14,093 nt of DNA, taken from NCBI GenBank assembly GCA_031259905.1, contig JAIRKS010000026.1:1-14093 (forward strand), read 5' to 3'. Both the position numbers and the translations under genes were made by a program. Shown piece by piece: positions 7,605 to 14,093 of this stretch. Position 1 is the stretch's first letter. Each line of letters begins with the position of its first letter. Under the pieces are notes generated by a model. The model saw only the letters and a list, made by a program, of their open reading frames with translations. It was not told the DNA's origin and searched no databases. Source of the DNA: Odoribacteraceae bacterium. GTDB lineage: Bacteria; Bacteroidota; Bacteroidia; Bacteroidales; Marinifilaceae.

Positions 7605-8120
7605 TTACCAGTTCACGAGAGCCTTGTTGAAGACATCCTCGATGATCTTGTCCGTGATCTTTTTCAGCAACTCCGTCTCGACGGAGCTATAATCCTGGTC
7701 CACGCCGAAATCTTCATAGTGCGAGAAACTGGTGTCAAAGCTATCTGACTCCTTGTCAGACTTCGTGTTCACGAACTTCACCTGTATTGTCACCGTGAGG
7801 CGATTATTCGCGGCCACCTCATCGCGTTGAATCTCCATAGGGCGTTGCGAGAAACCGGTAATCTGTCCCGAGAAGCGGATATCTCCGTTATTATCGGTCA
7901 CCTCGTACAGCGAGGTACGCGAGCGGAGATAAGCCTTGAGCGCCTCCGTGAAATCAGAACCGAGATTAGGCGCAAACGGTGTCTTATTCGAGAAGAAATC
8001 CACGGAAAAAGTCTTCACGGAGGCGTCAAGCGTGACACCCTTGAAGTCGTAAGAGATCTTCTCCAACTTACACCCCGCGAGGACACCCGCCACGAGCAAC
8101 AATAGGGTTATCTTTTTCAT
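7605..8120 (-). CDS. lptE: LptE-like outer-membrane assembly lipoprotein
   Basis: Expected partner of LptD in placing lipopolysaccharide in the outer membrane. I start it at 8120 (MKKITLLLL) because this gives a clean lipoprotein signal with lipobox LAGC and Cys17. An ATG at 8144 adds MMSNAVVI and would overlap the gene before it by 11 nt. The mature protein of about 155 residues has the family pattern: the opening YDFKGVTLD, a segment on a variable-length strand (FFSNKTPFAPNLGSDFTEAL), GDIRFSGQITGF in the middle, and a C-terminal helix ending in DVFNKALVNW. It lies 13 nt after the sigma-54-type activator gene and 14 nt before the TPR-like gene. Confidence 0.88.
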   Translation of the reverse strand: MKKITLLLLVAGVLAGCKLEKISYDFKGVTLDASVKTFSVDFFSNKTPFAPNLGSDFTEALKAYLRSRTSLYEVTDNNGDIRFSGQITGFSQRPMEIQRDEVAANNRLTVTIQVKFVNTKSDKESDSFDTSFSHYEDFGVDQDYSSVETELLKKITDKIIEDVFNKALVNW

Positions 8121-8133
8121 AATCACCACGGCA

Positions 8134-9366
8134 TTACTCATCATCGAGATGAAAATCCTTGAGTTTCCGGTAGAGGGTGCGTTCTGATATTCCCAGATCT
8201 TTTGCAGCCCACTTGCGTCTCCCGTGATTCTTCTCCAGCGCGCGAACGATCAGCTCCTTCTCCTTCTCCTCTAACGAGAACGACTCCTCGATCACCTCCT
8301 CCGTATCCTCGATTGGCGCGTCATGATCCACCTTATGACTTCGGCCGCCGTTCGCGCGGATAAAATCGGCAGGCGAATGGTGCGTTTCATGCAGATCCCT
8401 GAAAAGGAACGAGGAATGTTCCGGCGTCACCTCGCCCTTCTTCTGCATGAGGTCGAGCACCAGTTGTTTCAGGTCATTCATATCCTGTTTCATATCGAAA
8501 AGCACCTTATACAAAATCTCTCGTTCATTCGAGAACCCCCGTTCCTCCTCCGGGGAATGGCTCAACATGGGCAACAAATTCGCGTCCGGTGGCAGATACC
8601 CGCGCAAGGTTGCCGCGTTCACGTTTCTCTCCTGCTCGAGGACGGAAAGTTGTTCGGTGACATTCTTCAGCTGCCGGACATTTCCCGGCCAGCGATAACT
8701 CTCCAGGACGATCATCGCCTCCTCCGTGAGTTTCACGGTAGGCATCCGGTACTTCTCGGCCACGTCGGAAGCGAACTTGCGGAACAGCAGCGCGACATCC
8801 CCCTCTCTTTCCCTCAGTGGCGGCACCTGAATAGGCATCGTGCTGAGGCGGTAATAGAGATCCTCGCGAAACTTTCCCCGGCTCACCGCCGCGGGCAGAT
8901 CGACATTCGTGGCAGCGATCACGCGGACATTCGTCTTCTGCACCTTGGACGATCCCACGCGGATAAACTCCCCGGCCTCCAGCACCCGCAACAACTTGGA
9001 CTGCGTTGCTGCCGGCAGCTCTCCCACCTCGTCGAGGAAGATCGTCCCGCCGTTACTCTCCTCGAAATACCCTTTCCTGTCGGCCAGCGCCCCGGTAAAC
9101 GATCCCTTTTCGTGACCAAACAACTCCGAGTCAATCGTCCCTTCCGGGATAGCGCCGCAATTAACGGCGATATACTGGGCATGCTTGCGATGGCTATACG
9201 CGTGAATAATTCGCGGGAAGACCTCCTTCCCGACGCCGCTTTCCCCCGTAATCAACACGGAAAACTCCGTTGGTGCTGCCAGGAGTGCCTTTTCGATGGC
9301 CCGTTCGAGCCTCACGTCGTGACCGATAATCTCGAAACGTTGTTTAACTGTCCTAATATCTTCCAT
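8134..9366 (-). CDS. Sigma-54-interacting transcriptional activator, Fis-type HTH, no receiver domain
   Basis: An AAA+ activator that hydrolyses ATP to open promoters held by sigma-54 RNA polymerase. 410 residues. The AAA+ domain starts almost at the N-terminus: Walker A GESGVGKE (41-48), the sigma-54 contact loop as GSFTGA (88-93; most family members have GAFTGA), Walker B GTIFLDEV (107-114), and the sensor II region with RWPGNVRQL. A linker of about 100 residues, part coiled-coil (FDMKQDMNDLKQLVLDLMQ), leads to a Fis-type helix-turn-helix near 372-406 (AAKDLGISERTLYRKL). With no sensory or receiver domain, its input must come through the linker, a partner, or its own expression level. It is the first gene of the lptE-secG operon. 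RpoN is not in this window. Confidence 0.95.
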   Translation of the reverse strand: MEDIRTVKQRFEIIGHDVRLERAIEKALLAAPTEFSVLITGESGVGKEVFPRIIHAYSHRKHAQYIAVNCGAIPEGTIDSELFGHEKGSFTGALADRKGYFEESNGGTIFLDEVGELPAATQSKLLRVLEAGEFIRVGSSKVQKTNVRVIAATNVDLPAAVSRGKFREDLYYRLSTMPIQVPPLREREGDVALLFRKFASDVAEKYRMPTVKLTEEAMIVLESYRWPGNVRQLKNVTEQLSVLEQERNVNAATLRGYLPPDANLLPMLSHSPEEERGFSNEREILYKVLFDMKQDMNDLKQLVLDLMQKKGEVTPEHSSFLFRDLHETHHSPADFIRANGGRSHKVDHDAPIEDTEEVIEESFSLEEKEKELIVRALEKNHGRRKWAAKDLGISERTLYRKLKDFHLDDE

Positions 9367-9497
9367 GAGTATCTTCTTTTTCTAAACCGTTATTGCCTGC
9401 AAAAATAGCAGATTGCTGACAAAATAACATAACCGCACACGAACTATTTTTCCCCCCGGCAAGCGGGGAACATCGCTCCAGCGAAAGGCGGGACGCG
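9367..9497 (-). promoter_or_regulatory. Promoter region of the activator-lptE-secG operon
   Basis: On the - strand, 9407-9400 reads TATTTTTG, an exact TAnnTTTG -7 element 33 nt before the start codon. No -33 TTG at the usual spacing is convincing. The rest of the gap holds a 5-bp dyad (TCGCT-CC-AGCGA, 9473-9484) and a C/G-rich hairpin near 9451-9470 close to the HTCS stop, without a U tract for the HTCS transcript. Confidence 0.5.
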
Positions 9498-12400
9498 TCA
9501 CTCGTGTTGTCCCGTGGTCGCCTCGCGGGCGGCGCTCGGGGTGACACCGAAATGGCGGGTAAAGCAGCGAGTGAAATACTTCGGATCGTTAAAACCGACC
9601 GAGTAGGCGATCTCCGAGATCGTCAGGTTACCGTTACTCTCGCGGATAATCTCACGGGCAACGTTAAGGCGGTAATCACGGATGAACTGCCCGGCGGGAC
9701 GACCGGCGAGCGACTGGAGTTTCTTGTTAAGCAAACTCTTGCTCGTCTTCATCGCGACCGCGAAATCGCCGACGTCGAAAGAATCATTCTTGTAATTCAC
9801 CTTGAGAATATCGGCCACGCGGCGGAGGAAGCGTTCATCATTAGACCCCGCCGGCAGGCCGAGTTCATCAATACTCATGTTAAGCGAGAGCCGTCGCCGG
9901 TCGGCCTCGCGGCGTTGCAAGATATTCTGCACGCGGGCGAGGAGCAACTCGTCGGTAAACGGCTTCTCGATATAATCATCGACCCCGGAGTGATAACTGG
10001 AAAGACGGGAAGCGGTATCCACGCGAGCGGTAAGCATGATAAAAGGAACGTGAGACGTGGCAAAATTAGCCTTAACGCGACGGGAGAGTTCAAGACCGTC
10101 CATGACGGGCATCACCAGATCGCTGATCACGAGATCCACGCGGCGGGCGCGGAGAACGCGAAGCGCCTGCTCGCCATCCGCCGCCTGCTCGACGCGGTAA
10201 CGATCGCGGAGGATAGAGGTGATAAACAGCCGCGCGTCGGCATTATCCTCGACCACGAGGATCGTCGCGACAGGCTGGCCCGCGGGAGGAGAGACAGGCG
10301 CGGACGGCGGGAAGAAAGCAGGCACGACAGCCTCGCGCGACACCGGCAAGAGCACGCGGATCGCCGCGCCGCGCGTCGGGTTATTACGAGCGGTGATCCT
10401 CCCGCCGAGCAGCTCGACAATCGACTTGCAGAGGTACAACCCGATCCCCGTACCGCTTTGGCCGCGAATCGCGCGGGACGTGTCATCGCGCGACTGGAAG
10501 AAGCGATCGAACACTCGCTGCAGATCCTCCCGTTTTATCCCCGGCCCCGTATCCGACACGCACAAGTAAAGATACTCGCCACCGTCCCGCGCCGCGATCG
10601 AGCAAGCATACAACGTGACGCGCCCCCCGTCCGGCGTGAACTTGATCGCGTTGGCAAGGAGATTCGACAACAACTTCCGGAGATTCTCCCCGTCAAACAA
10701 AAACACGGGCGCTGGAACACGATAAACATCGCGAAGCGTCACGCGCCGCTCCTCCAGGAAAGCCTCGAACGGGAGAAGCAACTCGTCGAGAAACAGCAAA
10801 AAATTCCTATTCTCCAGGTGCACCGTCGCGTGCCCCTCCTCGATCTTCCTGAAATCCATCAACTGATTCACCAGCGACAACAAATGATTCGCGTTCCTCC
10901 TCGCCACGTTAAGCTGCTCGATCACCGCCGGGTTATAACTAATCTTCAACGCCCGTTCAATAGGCCCGGTAACCAGCGTCACGGGCGTGCGAAACTCGTG
11001 AGAAATATTCGTGAAAAAATTGACACGATCATCCGTCGACTGCCTCACCTGCCTCGCCATATCCACCAACTGCTCGTGCTGCGTCTTGAGCGCGCTATTC
11101 TGCGCCTGCAACTCCACCGCCTGCAACTCCAGCAACTGCTTCTGCTGCTCCAGCGCGCGCGTCCGGAGCGCTATCATCTCCTGCAACACCCGACCCTGCC
11201 TCCTGAAACGCGCCACCCGCCAGCGATGAGTAAAAAACAACACCAGCAAAAGCGCCGCGACAAGCATCGCGATAAACCACCCCCGCTTGTAAAAAAACGG
11301 GTGCACCACCACCCGCAACCTCGTCACCTCGTCACCACCCGTCCGCTTCACCTCGAAACAATACACCCCCGCCGGCAAATTCGTGTACACCGCGAAACGA
11401 CGCCCCGCGTCAACATGAATCCAATCATCATCAAACCCCGCCAGACGATACGAATAAGCCACCGTCGAGGGATGATCATGATCAAGAGCCGAAAACTCCA
11501 GCGAAAACGACTTATCACTCTCGTGCAAATCAACACGATCGGCACGCGAAACATCAGCAAAAAGATACCCCCCCTCCCCCGCGGTAACCGTCCTGTCAAG
11601 CACCCGCAAACGCGTCAACACCACCGGCGGCACGTCCACCGGCGTCATCTCCCGCGCCCCGTTAATCGCCACCAACCCGTCCACCCCGCCAAAAAACAAC
11701 GTGTTATCGCGAGCCGACCTGCAATACGCGTTCAAGTAAAACTGATTACCCGGCAACCCGTCATCCCGCGTATAATTCGTGAAAAGCCCCGTCCCCGGAT
11801 CATGCACCGAAATCCCCCGCGCCGTGCTAATCCACAACATCCCGCGCGCATCCTCCAGCACCCCGAAAACCGTGTTATTAGGCAACCCGTCCGCCGTCGT
11901 GTAATGAGAAAAAGAACACCCGTCCGCCGACAACCTGCACAAACCGTGATTACTACTCCCCACCCACGCGTCCCCCCGGTGATCCTCCATCACGCAAGTC
12001 ACGCGCGTCAACAACAACCGGTCCAACCGCGCGTCACCCGTGCACGCCCGCGTCACCCCCCGCGCCCGCTTCCCCGCGTCCAGACCACGCAAATCCACCA
12101 CCAGCAACCCCTCCGTCGTCCCCACCCACAACCGCCCGCGGCCATCAACCATCGAACCCAACGTCCCCCGAATCCCCGCCGTCAGCGAATCCGGCAACGG
12201 ATCCACCAGCCGCCCCGCCTCCAGATCATACAAGTGAATCCCCCGCGACGTCCCGATCCACATCGCCCGGTTAATCGAATCAAACTGCAACACGCTCGTG
12301 TAACCGGCAGAAAGAGACAAATGACGAACCGCCCGCGCCCCATCACCCACGCGAAGCACCGACACCCCACCGCCCCACGTCCCCACCCACAAACACCCCT

Positions 12401-13631
12401 CGTCATCCCCCGCCAGCGCGCTCACCGAATTATGCGCGATCACCCCCCGCTCCGCCGTGTAACGCGTAAACACCCCATCCTCCCCCCGGCGCCTCCTGTT
12501 CAACCCGCCCTCCACCACACCCACCCACAAATCCCCCGCGCCATCCTCGAAAATCGCGTTCACCGGGTTCGCCGACAACGACCCCGCGTCCCCCGCGTCA
12601 TGCACGTGAACGCGAGACAACAACCGCGGCGTCGTCATCTTATTCACCCCGCCCGCCTCCGTCCCCACCCACACCGTGTTACCGTAAGCCGTCACGCAAT
12701 TCACGAAATCATTATTCAACGCGCCACCCGGACCACCCTCGCGACACGACACGTGCCGGAACGTCCCGCTCGCCGCGTCAAACAAATTCAACCCCCTGAG
12801 CGTCGCCGCCACCAGCGTCCCGTCATCCAGCAACAACAAATCCGTCACCATATTCTGCGAAATCGACAACGCGTTCCCCTCCTCGCGCGTAAACACGTCA
12901 AGCCTCCCGTCATCCAGGTTATACCGCGCCAAACCATTCTCCGTCCCGATCCACATCGCGTTCTCCTTCCTCAAAATAGAAGAAACATGAACATTCGCCC
13001 CGAAATCAACATCATGCAACACCCGCTCCAACGCCAACCCCCCGCTCGACGACGACGCCACCGTGTAAATCCTCCCGTCAAACGCCACGTGCACCATCCC
13101 GTCCACCTCCCTGACCATCGTGAACACCCCCTCCCCCGGCCCCCCCGTCGAATCCACCCGCTCCACGCCCCCGTCCGCCGCGAGCGACACCCGGTAAACA
13201 CAACCCGTCGCCAGCAACCACGCGTCCCCCCTCCTGTCCACCAGCAAATCCACCGCCACCACCTCCAGCGGCAACGCCACCGCCCGCATCGTCCTCAAAT
13301 CAACCACGTCAACCCCACCCGTCGAAATCACCCACAACCGCCCGCGCGCGTCCTCCCTCGCCTTCCGTATCGTGTTACTCTTGAGCGCCACCGGCGCGCT
13401 ATTCGCGTCCAGCAACAACACGTCATGCCCGTCATGCCGTGCCAGCCCCCCTCCCGTCGAGATCCAGACAAACCCCCGGCTATCCTTGAAAATATCATCC
13501 ACGAAATTATGAGGCAACCCGTCATCCACGGTAATCGTACTAAACGTGTACCCGCGGGGCACCCGCGACCACACCTCCCGCGACAGCAAGAGCGAGAACA
13601 GAAAAACAAGGAAAATCGACACGCGTTTCAT
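9498..13631 (-). CDS. Hybrid two-component system regulator (HTCS) with AraC output
   Basis: A one-protein sensor kinase and transcription factor; the Bacteroidota family usually detects glycan fragments in the periplasm and switches on utilisation genes. 1377 residues. Order: signal peptide (1-22); two seven-bladed Reg_prop propellers (about 25-710, repeats such as DARGRLWV and MWIGTENGLARYN); Y_Y_Y domain (about 715-775); one membrane helix from W785 (WFIAMLVAALLLVLFF); coiled coil rich in Gln/Leu; HisKA with SHEFRTP, His878; HATPase with N box near 994, DTGPGI near 1029 and GTGIGL near 1060; receiver domain with phospho-acceptor Asp1171 (ISDLVMPVMDG); AraC HTH (about 1270-1370, ISEIAYSVGFNDPKYF). 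All key residues are present. The ligand is unknown. The codons TTA, CTA and TCA are absent over nearly the whole gene. No SusC/SusD genes adjoin it. Confidence 0.97.
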   Translation of the reverse strand: MKRVSIFLVFLFSLLLSREVWSRVPRGYTFSTITVDDGLPHNFVDDIFKDSRGFVWISTGGGLARHDGHDVLLLDANSAPVALKSNTIRKAREDARGRLWVISTGGVDVVDLRTMRAVALPLEVVAVDLLVDRRGDAWLLATGCVYRVSLAADGGVERVDSTGGPGEGVFTMVREVDGMVHVAFDGRIYTVASSSSGGLALERVLHDVDFGANVHVSSILRKENAMWIGTENGLARYNLDDGRLDVFTREEGNALSISQNMVTDLLLLDDGTLVAATLRGLNLFDAASGTFRHVSCREGGPGGALNNDFVNCVTAYGNTVWVGTEAGGVNKMTTPRLLSRVHVHDAGDAGSLSANPVNAIFEDGAGDLWVGVVEGGLNRRRRGEDGVFTRYTAERGVIAHNSVSALAGDDEGCLWVGTWGGGVSVLRVGDGARAVRHLSLSAGYTSVLQFDSINRAMWIGTSRGIHLYDLEAGRLVDPLPDSLTAGIRGTLGSMVDGRGRLWVGTTEGLLVVDLRGLDAGKRARGVTRACTGDARLDRLLLTRVTCVMEDHRGDAWVGSSNHGLCRLSADGCSFSHYTTADGLPNNTVFGVLEDARGMLWISTARGISVHDPGTGLFTNYTRDDGLPGNQFYLNAYCRSARDNTLFFGGVDGLVAINGAREMTPVDVPPVVLTRLRVLDRTVTAGEGGYLFADVSRADRVDLHESDKSFSLEFSALDHDHPSTVAYSYRLAGFDDDWIHVDAGRRFAVYTNLPAGVYCFEVKRTGGDEVTRLRVVVHPFFYKRGWFIAMLVAALLLVLFFTHRWRVARFRRQGRVLQEMIALRTRALEQQKQLLELQAVELQAQNSALKTQHEQLVDMARQVRQSTDDRVNFFTNISHEFRTPVTLVTGPIERALKISYNPAVIEQLNVARRNANHLLSLVNQLMDFRKIEEGHATVHLENRNFLLFLDELLLPFEAFLEERRVTLRDVYRVPAPVFLFDGENLRKLLSNLLANAIKFTPDGGRVTLYACSIAARDGGEYLYLCVSDTGPGIKREDLQRVFDRFFQSRDDTSRAIRGQSGTGIGLYLCKSIVELLGGRITARNNPTRGAAIRVLLPVSREAVVPAFFPPSAPVSPPAGQPVATILVVEDNADARLFITSILRDRYRVEQAADGEQALRVLRARRVDLVISDLVMPVMDGLELSRRVKANFATSHVPFIMLTARVDTASRLSSYHSGVDDYIEKPFTDELLLARVQNILQRREADRRRLSLNMSIDELGLPAGSNDERFLRRVADILKVNYKNDSFDVGDFAVAMKTSKSLLNKKLQSLAGRPAGQFIRDYRLNVAREIIRESNGNLTISEIAYSVGFNDPKYFTRCFTRHFGVTPSAAREATTGQHE

Positions 13632-13636
13632 CTCGT

Positions 13637-13645
13637 CAAATATTA
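13637..13645 (-). promoter_or_regulatory. Weak -7-like element for the HTCS gene
   Basis: The - strand reads TAATATTTG, a TAnnTTTG-like motif with one extra spacer base, ending 5 nt before the HTCS start codon. The leader would be near zero, so the real promoter may lie further up in the repeat-rich DNA. Confidence 0.22.
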
Positions 13646-13708
13646 ATCACGCGAATATAACCGTTTCATCCATCACTCCCTCTCGCGCGGCAACAAGAAA
13701 CTCCCCCC

Positions 13709-13792
13709 TCCCCGCGCGCCACCCCCCGCCACCCGTCACCCTTCCCGCCCCACCCGTCACCCTCTCCACCCCACTCGCCACCCTCCCCGTCT
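13709..13792. repeat. 21-bp tandem array 4 (pyrimidine-rich)
   Basis: Three clear 21-bp units start at 13730, 13751 and 13772, with the core CACCCGTCACCC then TCCCGCCC or TCTCCACCC. A fourth, weaker unit sits at 13709-13729. The + strand here is almost all C and T with few purines. The array lies about 100 nt upstream of the HTCS start codon. Reading frames through it give a 7-residue peptide repeat on either strand, which follows from 21 being a multiple of 3. Confidence 0.8.
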
Positions 13793-13798
13793 CACGCA

Positions 13799-13839
13799 CG
13801 ACAAGCCCCGCGACCGGCTTCCGGTCGCGGGGCTTGTCG
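13799..13839. repeat. 19-bp-stem perfect palindrome
   Basis: CGACAAGCCCCGCGACCGG (13799-13817), loop CTT, then its exact complement (13821-13839). Neither side has a U tract, so it is not a standard intrinsic terminator; a REP-like element, a cruciform or a structured RNA are possible. The half-arm AGCCCCGCGACCGGCTT (13804-13820) recurs at 14077-14093. Confidence 0.9.
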
Positions 13840-13887
13840 CGGGGCGTGCTGCACGTGGACGGCGAGATCATCGCGCCGCCGGGAGAA

Positions 13888-14013
13888 ATCGAGGGATATT
13901 ACAGGCGCGCCGTCGGATATTGCGGGCGCGCCGCGGAATATAACACCCCCGCCGCGGAATATTATAGACGTATCGCGGAATGTAGCACCCCTGTCGCGAG
14001 ATGTAACACCCCT
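13888..14013. repeat. 21-bp tandem array 3
   Basis: Six 21-bp units start at 13888, 13909, 13930, 13951, 13972 and 13993. The core is CGCGGAATRTAACACCCC. The best units are at 13930, 13972 and 13993; the other three keep GGATATT or GGAATATT but change the second half. GGCGCGCC palindromes fall at two unit joints (13904-13911 and 13925-13932). A further decayed unit may follow to about 14043. The - strand gives a repeated heptapeptide like GCYIPR in a 68-codon GTG-started frame, and the + strand is also open; neither is called a gene. Confidence 0.88.
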
Positions 14014-14055
14014 CGTCACGAGCGCGACAAGAGACATCCCCCACCGCCGAACACT

Positions 14056-14093
14056 CTCCCTGCCCCACGCACACCCAGCCCCGCGACCGGCTT
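14056..14093. repeat. Partial copy of the palindrome region, cut by the window end
   Basis: 38 nt matching 13783-13820 at about 32 positions, with the last 17 nt identical. The offset is 273 bp, which is 13 x 21. The window stops exactly at the CTT loop of what would be a second copy of the palindrome. Confidence 0.85.

Noticed and set aside
9504..13646. 1380-codon frame antisense to the HTCS gene
   Set aside because: It is the codon-aligned mirror of the HTCS. Its Arg/His/Pro-rich product is what reverse reading of GC-rich codons gives. The sense protein has every expected domain.
13799..13839. Intrinsic terminator for a gene beyond the right end
   Set aside because: The stem is long and perfect but no T-rich tract follows on either strand.

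Overview
This window looks like chromosomal DNA of a GC-rich member of the Bacteroidales (Bacteroidota). The basis is an AraC-fused hybrid two-component regulator (HTCS), a family PL11 pectin lyase, a single-chain glycyl-tRNA synthetase, a GroEL with a GGM-type tail, a -7 TAnnTTTG promoter element ahead of two transcription units, and no clear Shine-Dalgarno sequences. I cannot fix the genus. Both ends of the window fall inside repeats, as expected if this is a whole contig broken at repeats.

Layout. 1-226: a 42-bp tandem repeat array, already running at base 1. 227-397: a gene-free stretch with several short dyads and a terminator-like hairpin. 398-2179 (+): rhamnogalacturonan lyase. 2201-2237: strong hairpin terminator between convergent genes. 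2243-3790 (-): glycyl-tRNA synthetase, with a promoter at 3816-3823. 3944-4322: a second 42-bp array. 4417-4486: two tandem terminators, themselves a 42-bp duplication, below groEL. 4509-6437 (-): groES-groEL. 6590-9366 (-): a probable operon reading sigma-54-type activator, lptE, a TPR-like protein, secG. 9498-13631 (-): a 1377-residue HTCS. 13632-14093: gene-poor DNA with two 21-bp arrays and a 19-bp-stem palindrome whose half-copy closes the window.

The genes form three themes: pectin use (PL11 and an HTCS, with no SusC/SusD pair here and no proof that they work together), protein folding and translation (groESL, glyQS), and the cell envelope (lptE, secG, and a sigma-54-type activator in the same operon).

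The most unusual signal lies outside the genes. Every tandem duplication I can find between genes has a period that is a multiple of 21 bp: 42 with an 84-bp super-repeat, 42, 42 for the duplicated terminator, 21, 21, and a 38-nt block re-occurring 273 bp (13 x 21) away. The sequences mostly differ, but the spacing does not. Three of these repeat regions lie just 5' of a gene (PL11, glyQS, HTCS). I have no described element to assign them to; a helically phased (about two turns) binding, structural or duplication process is an inference.
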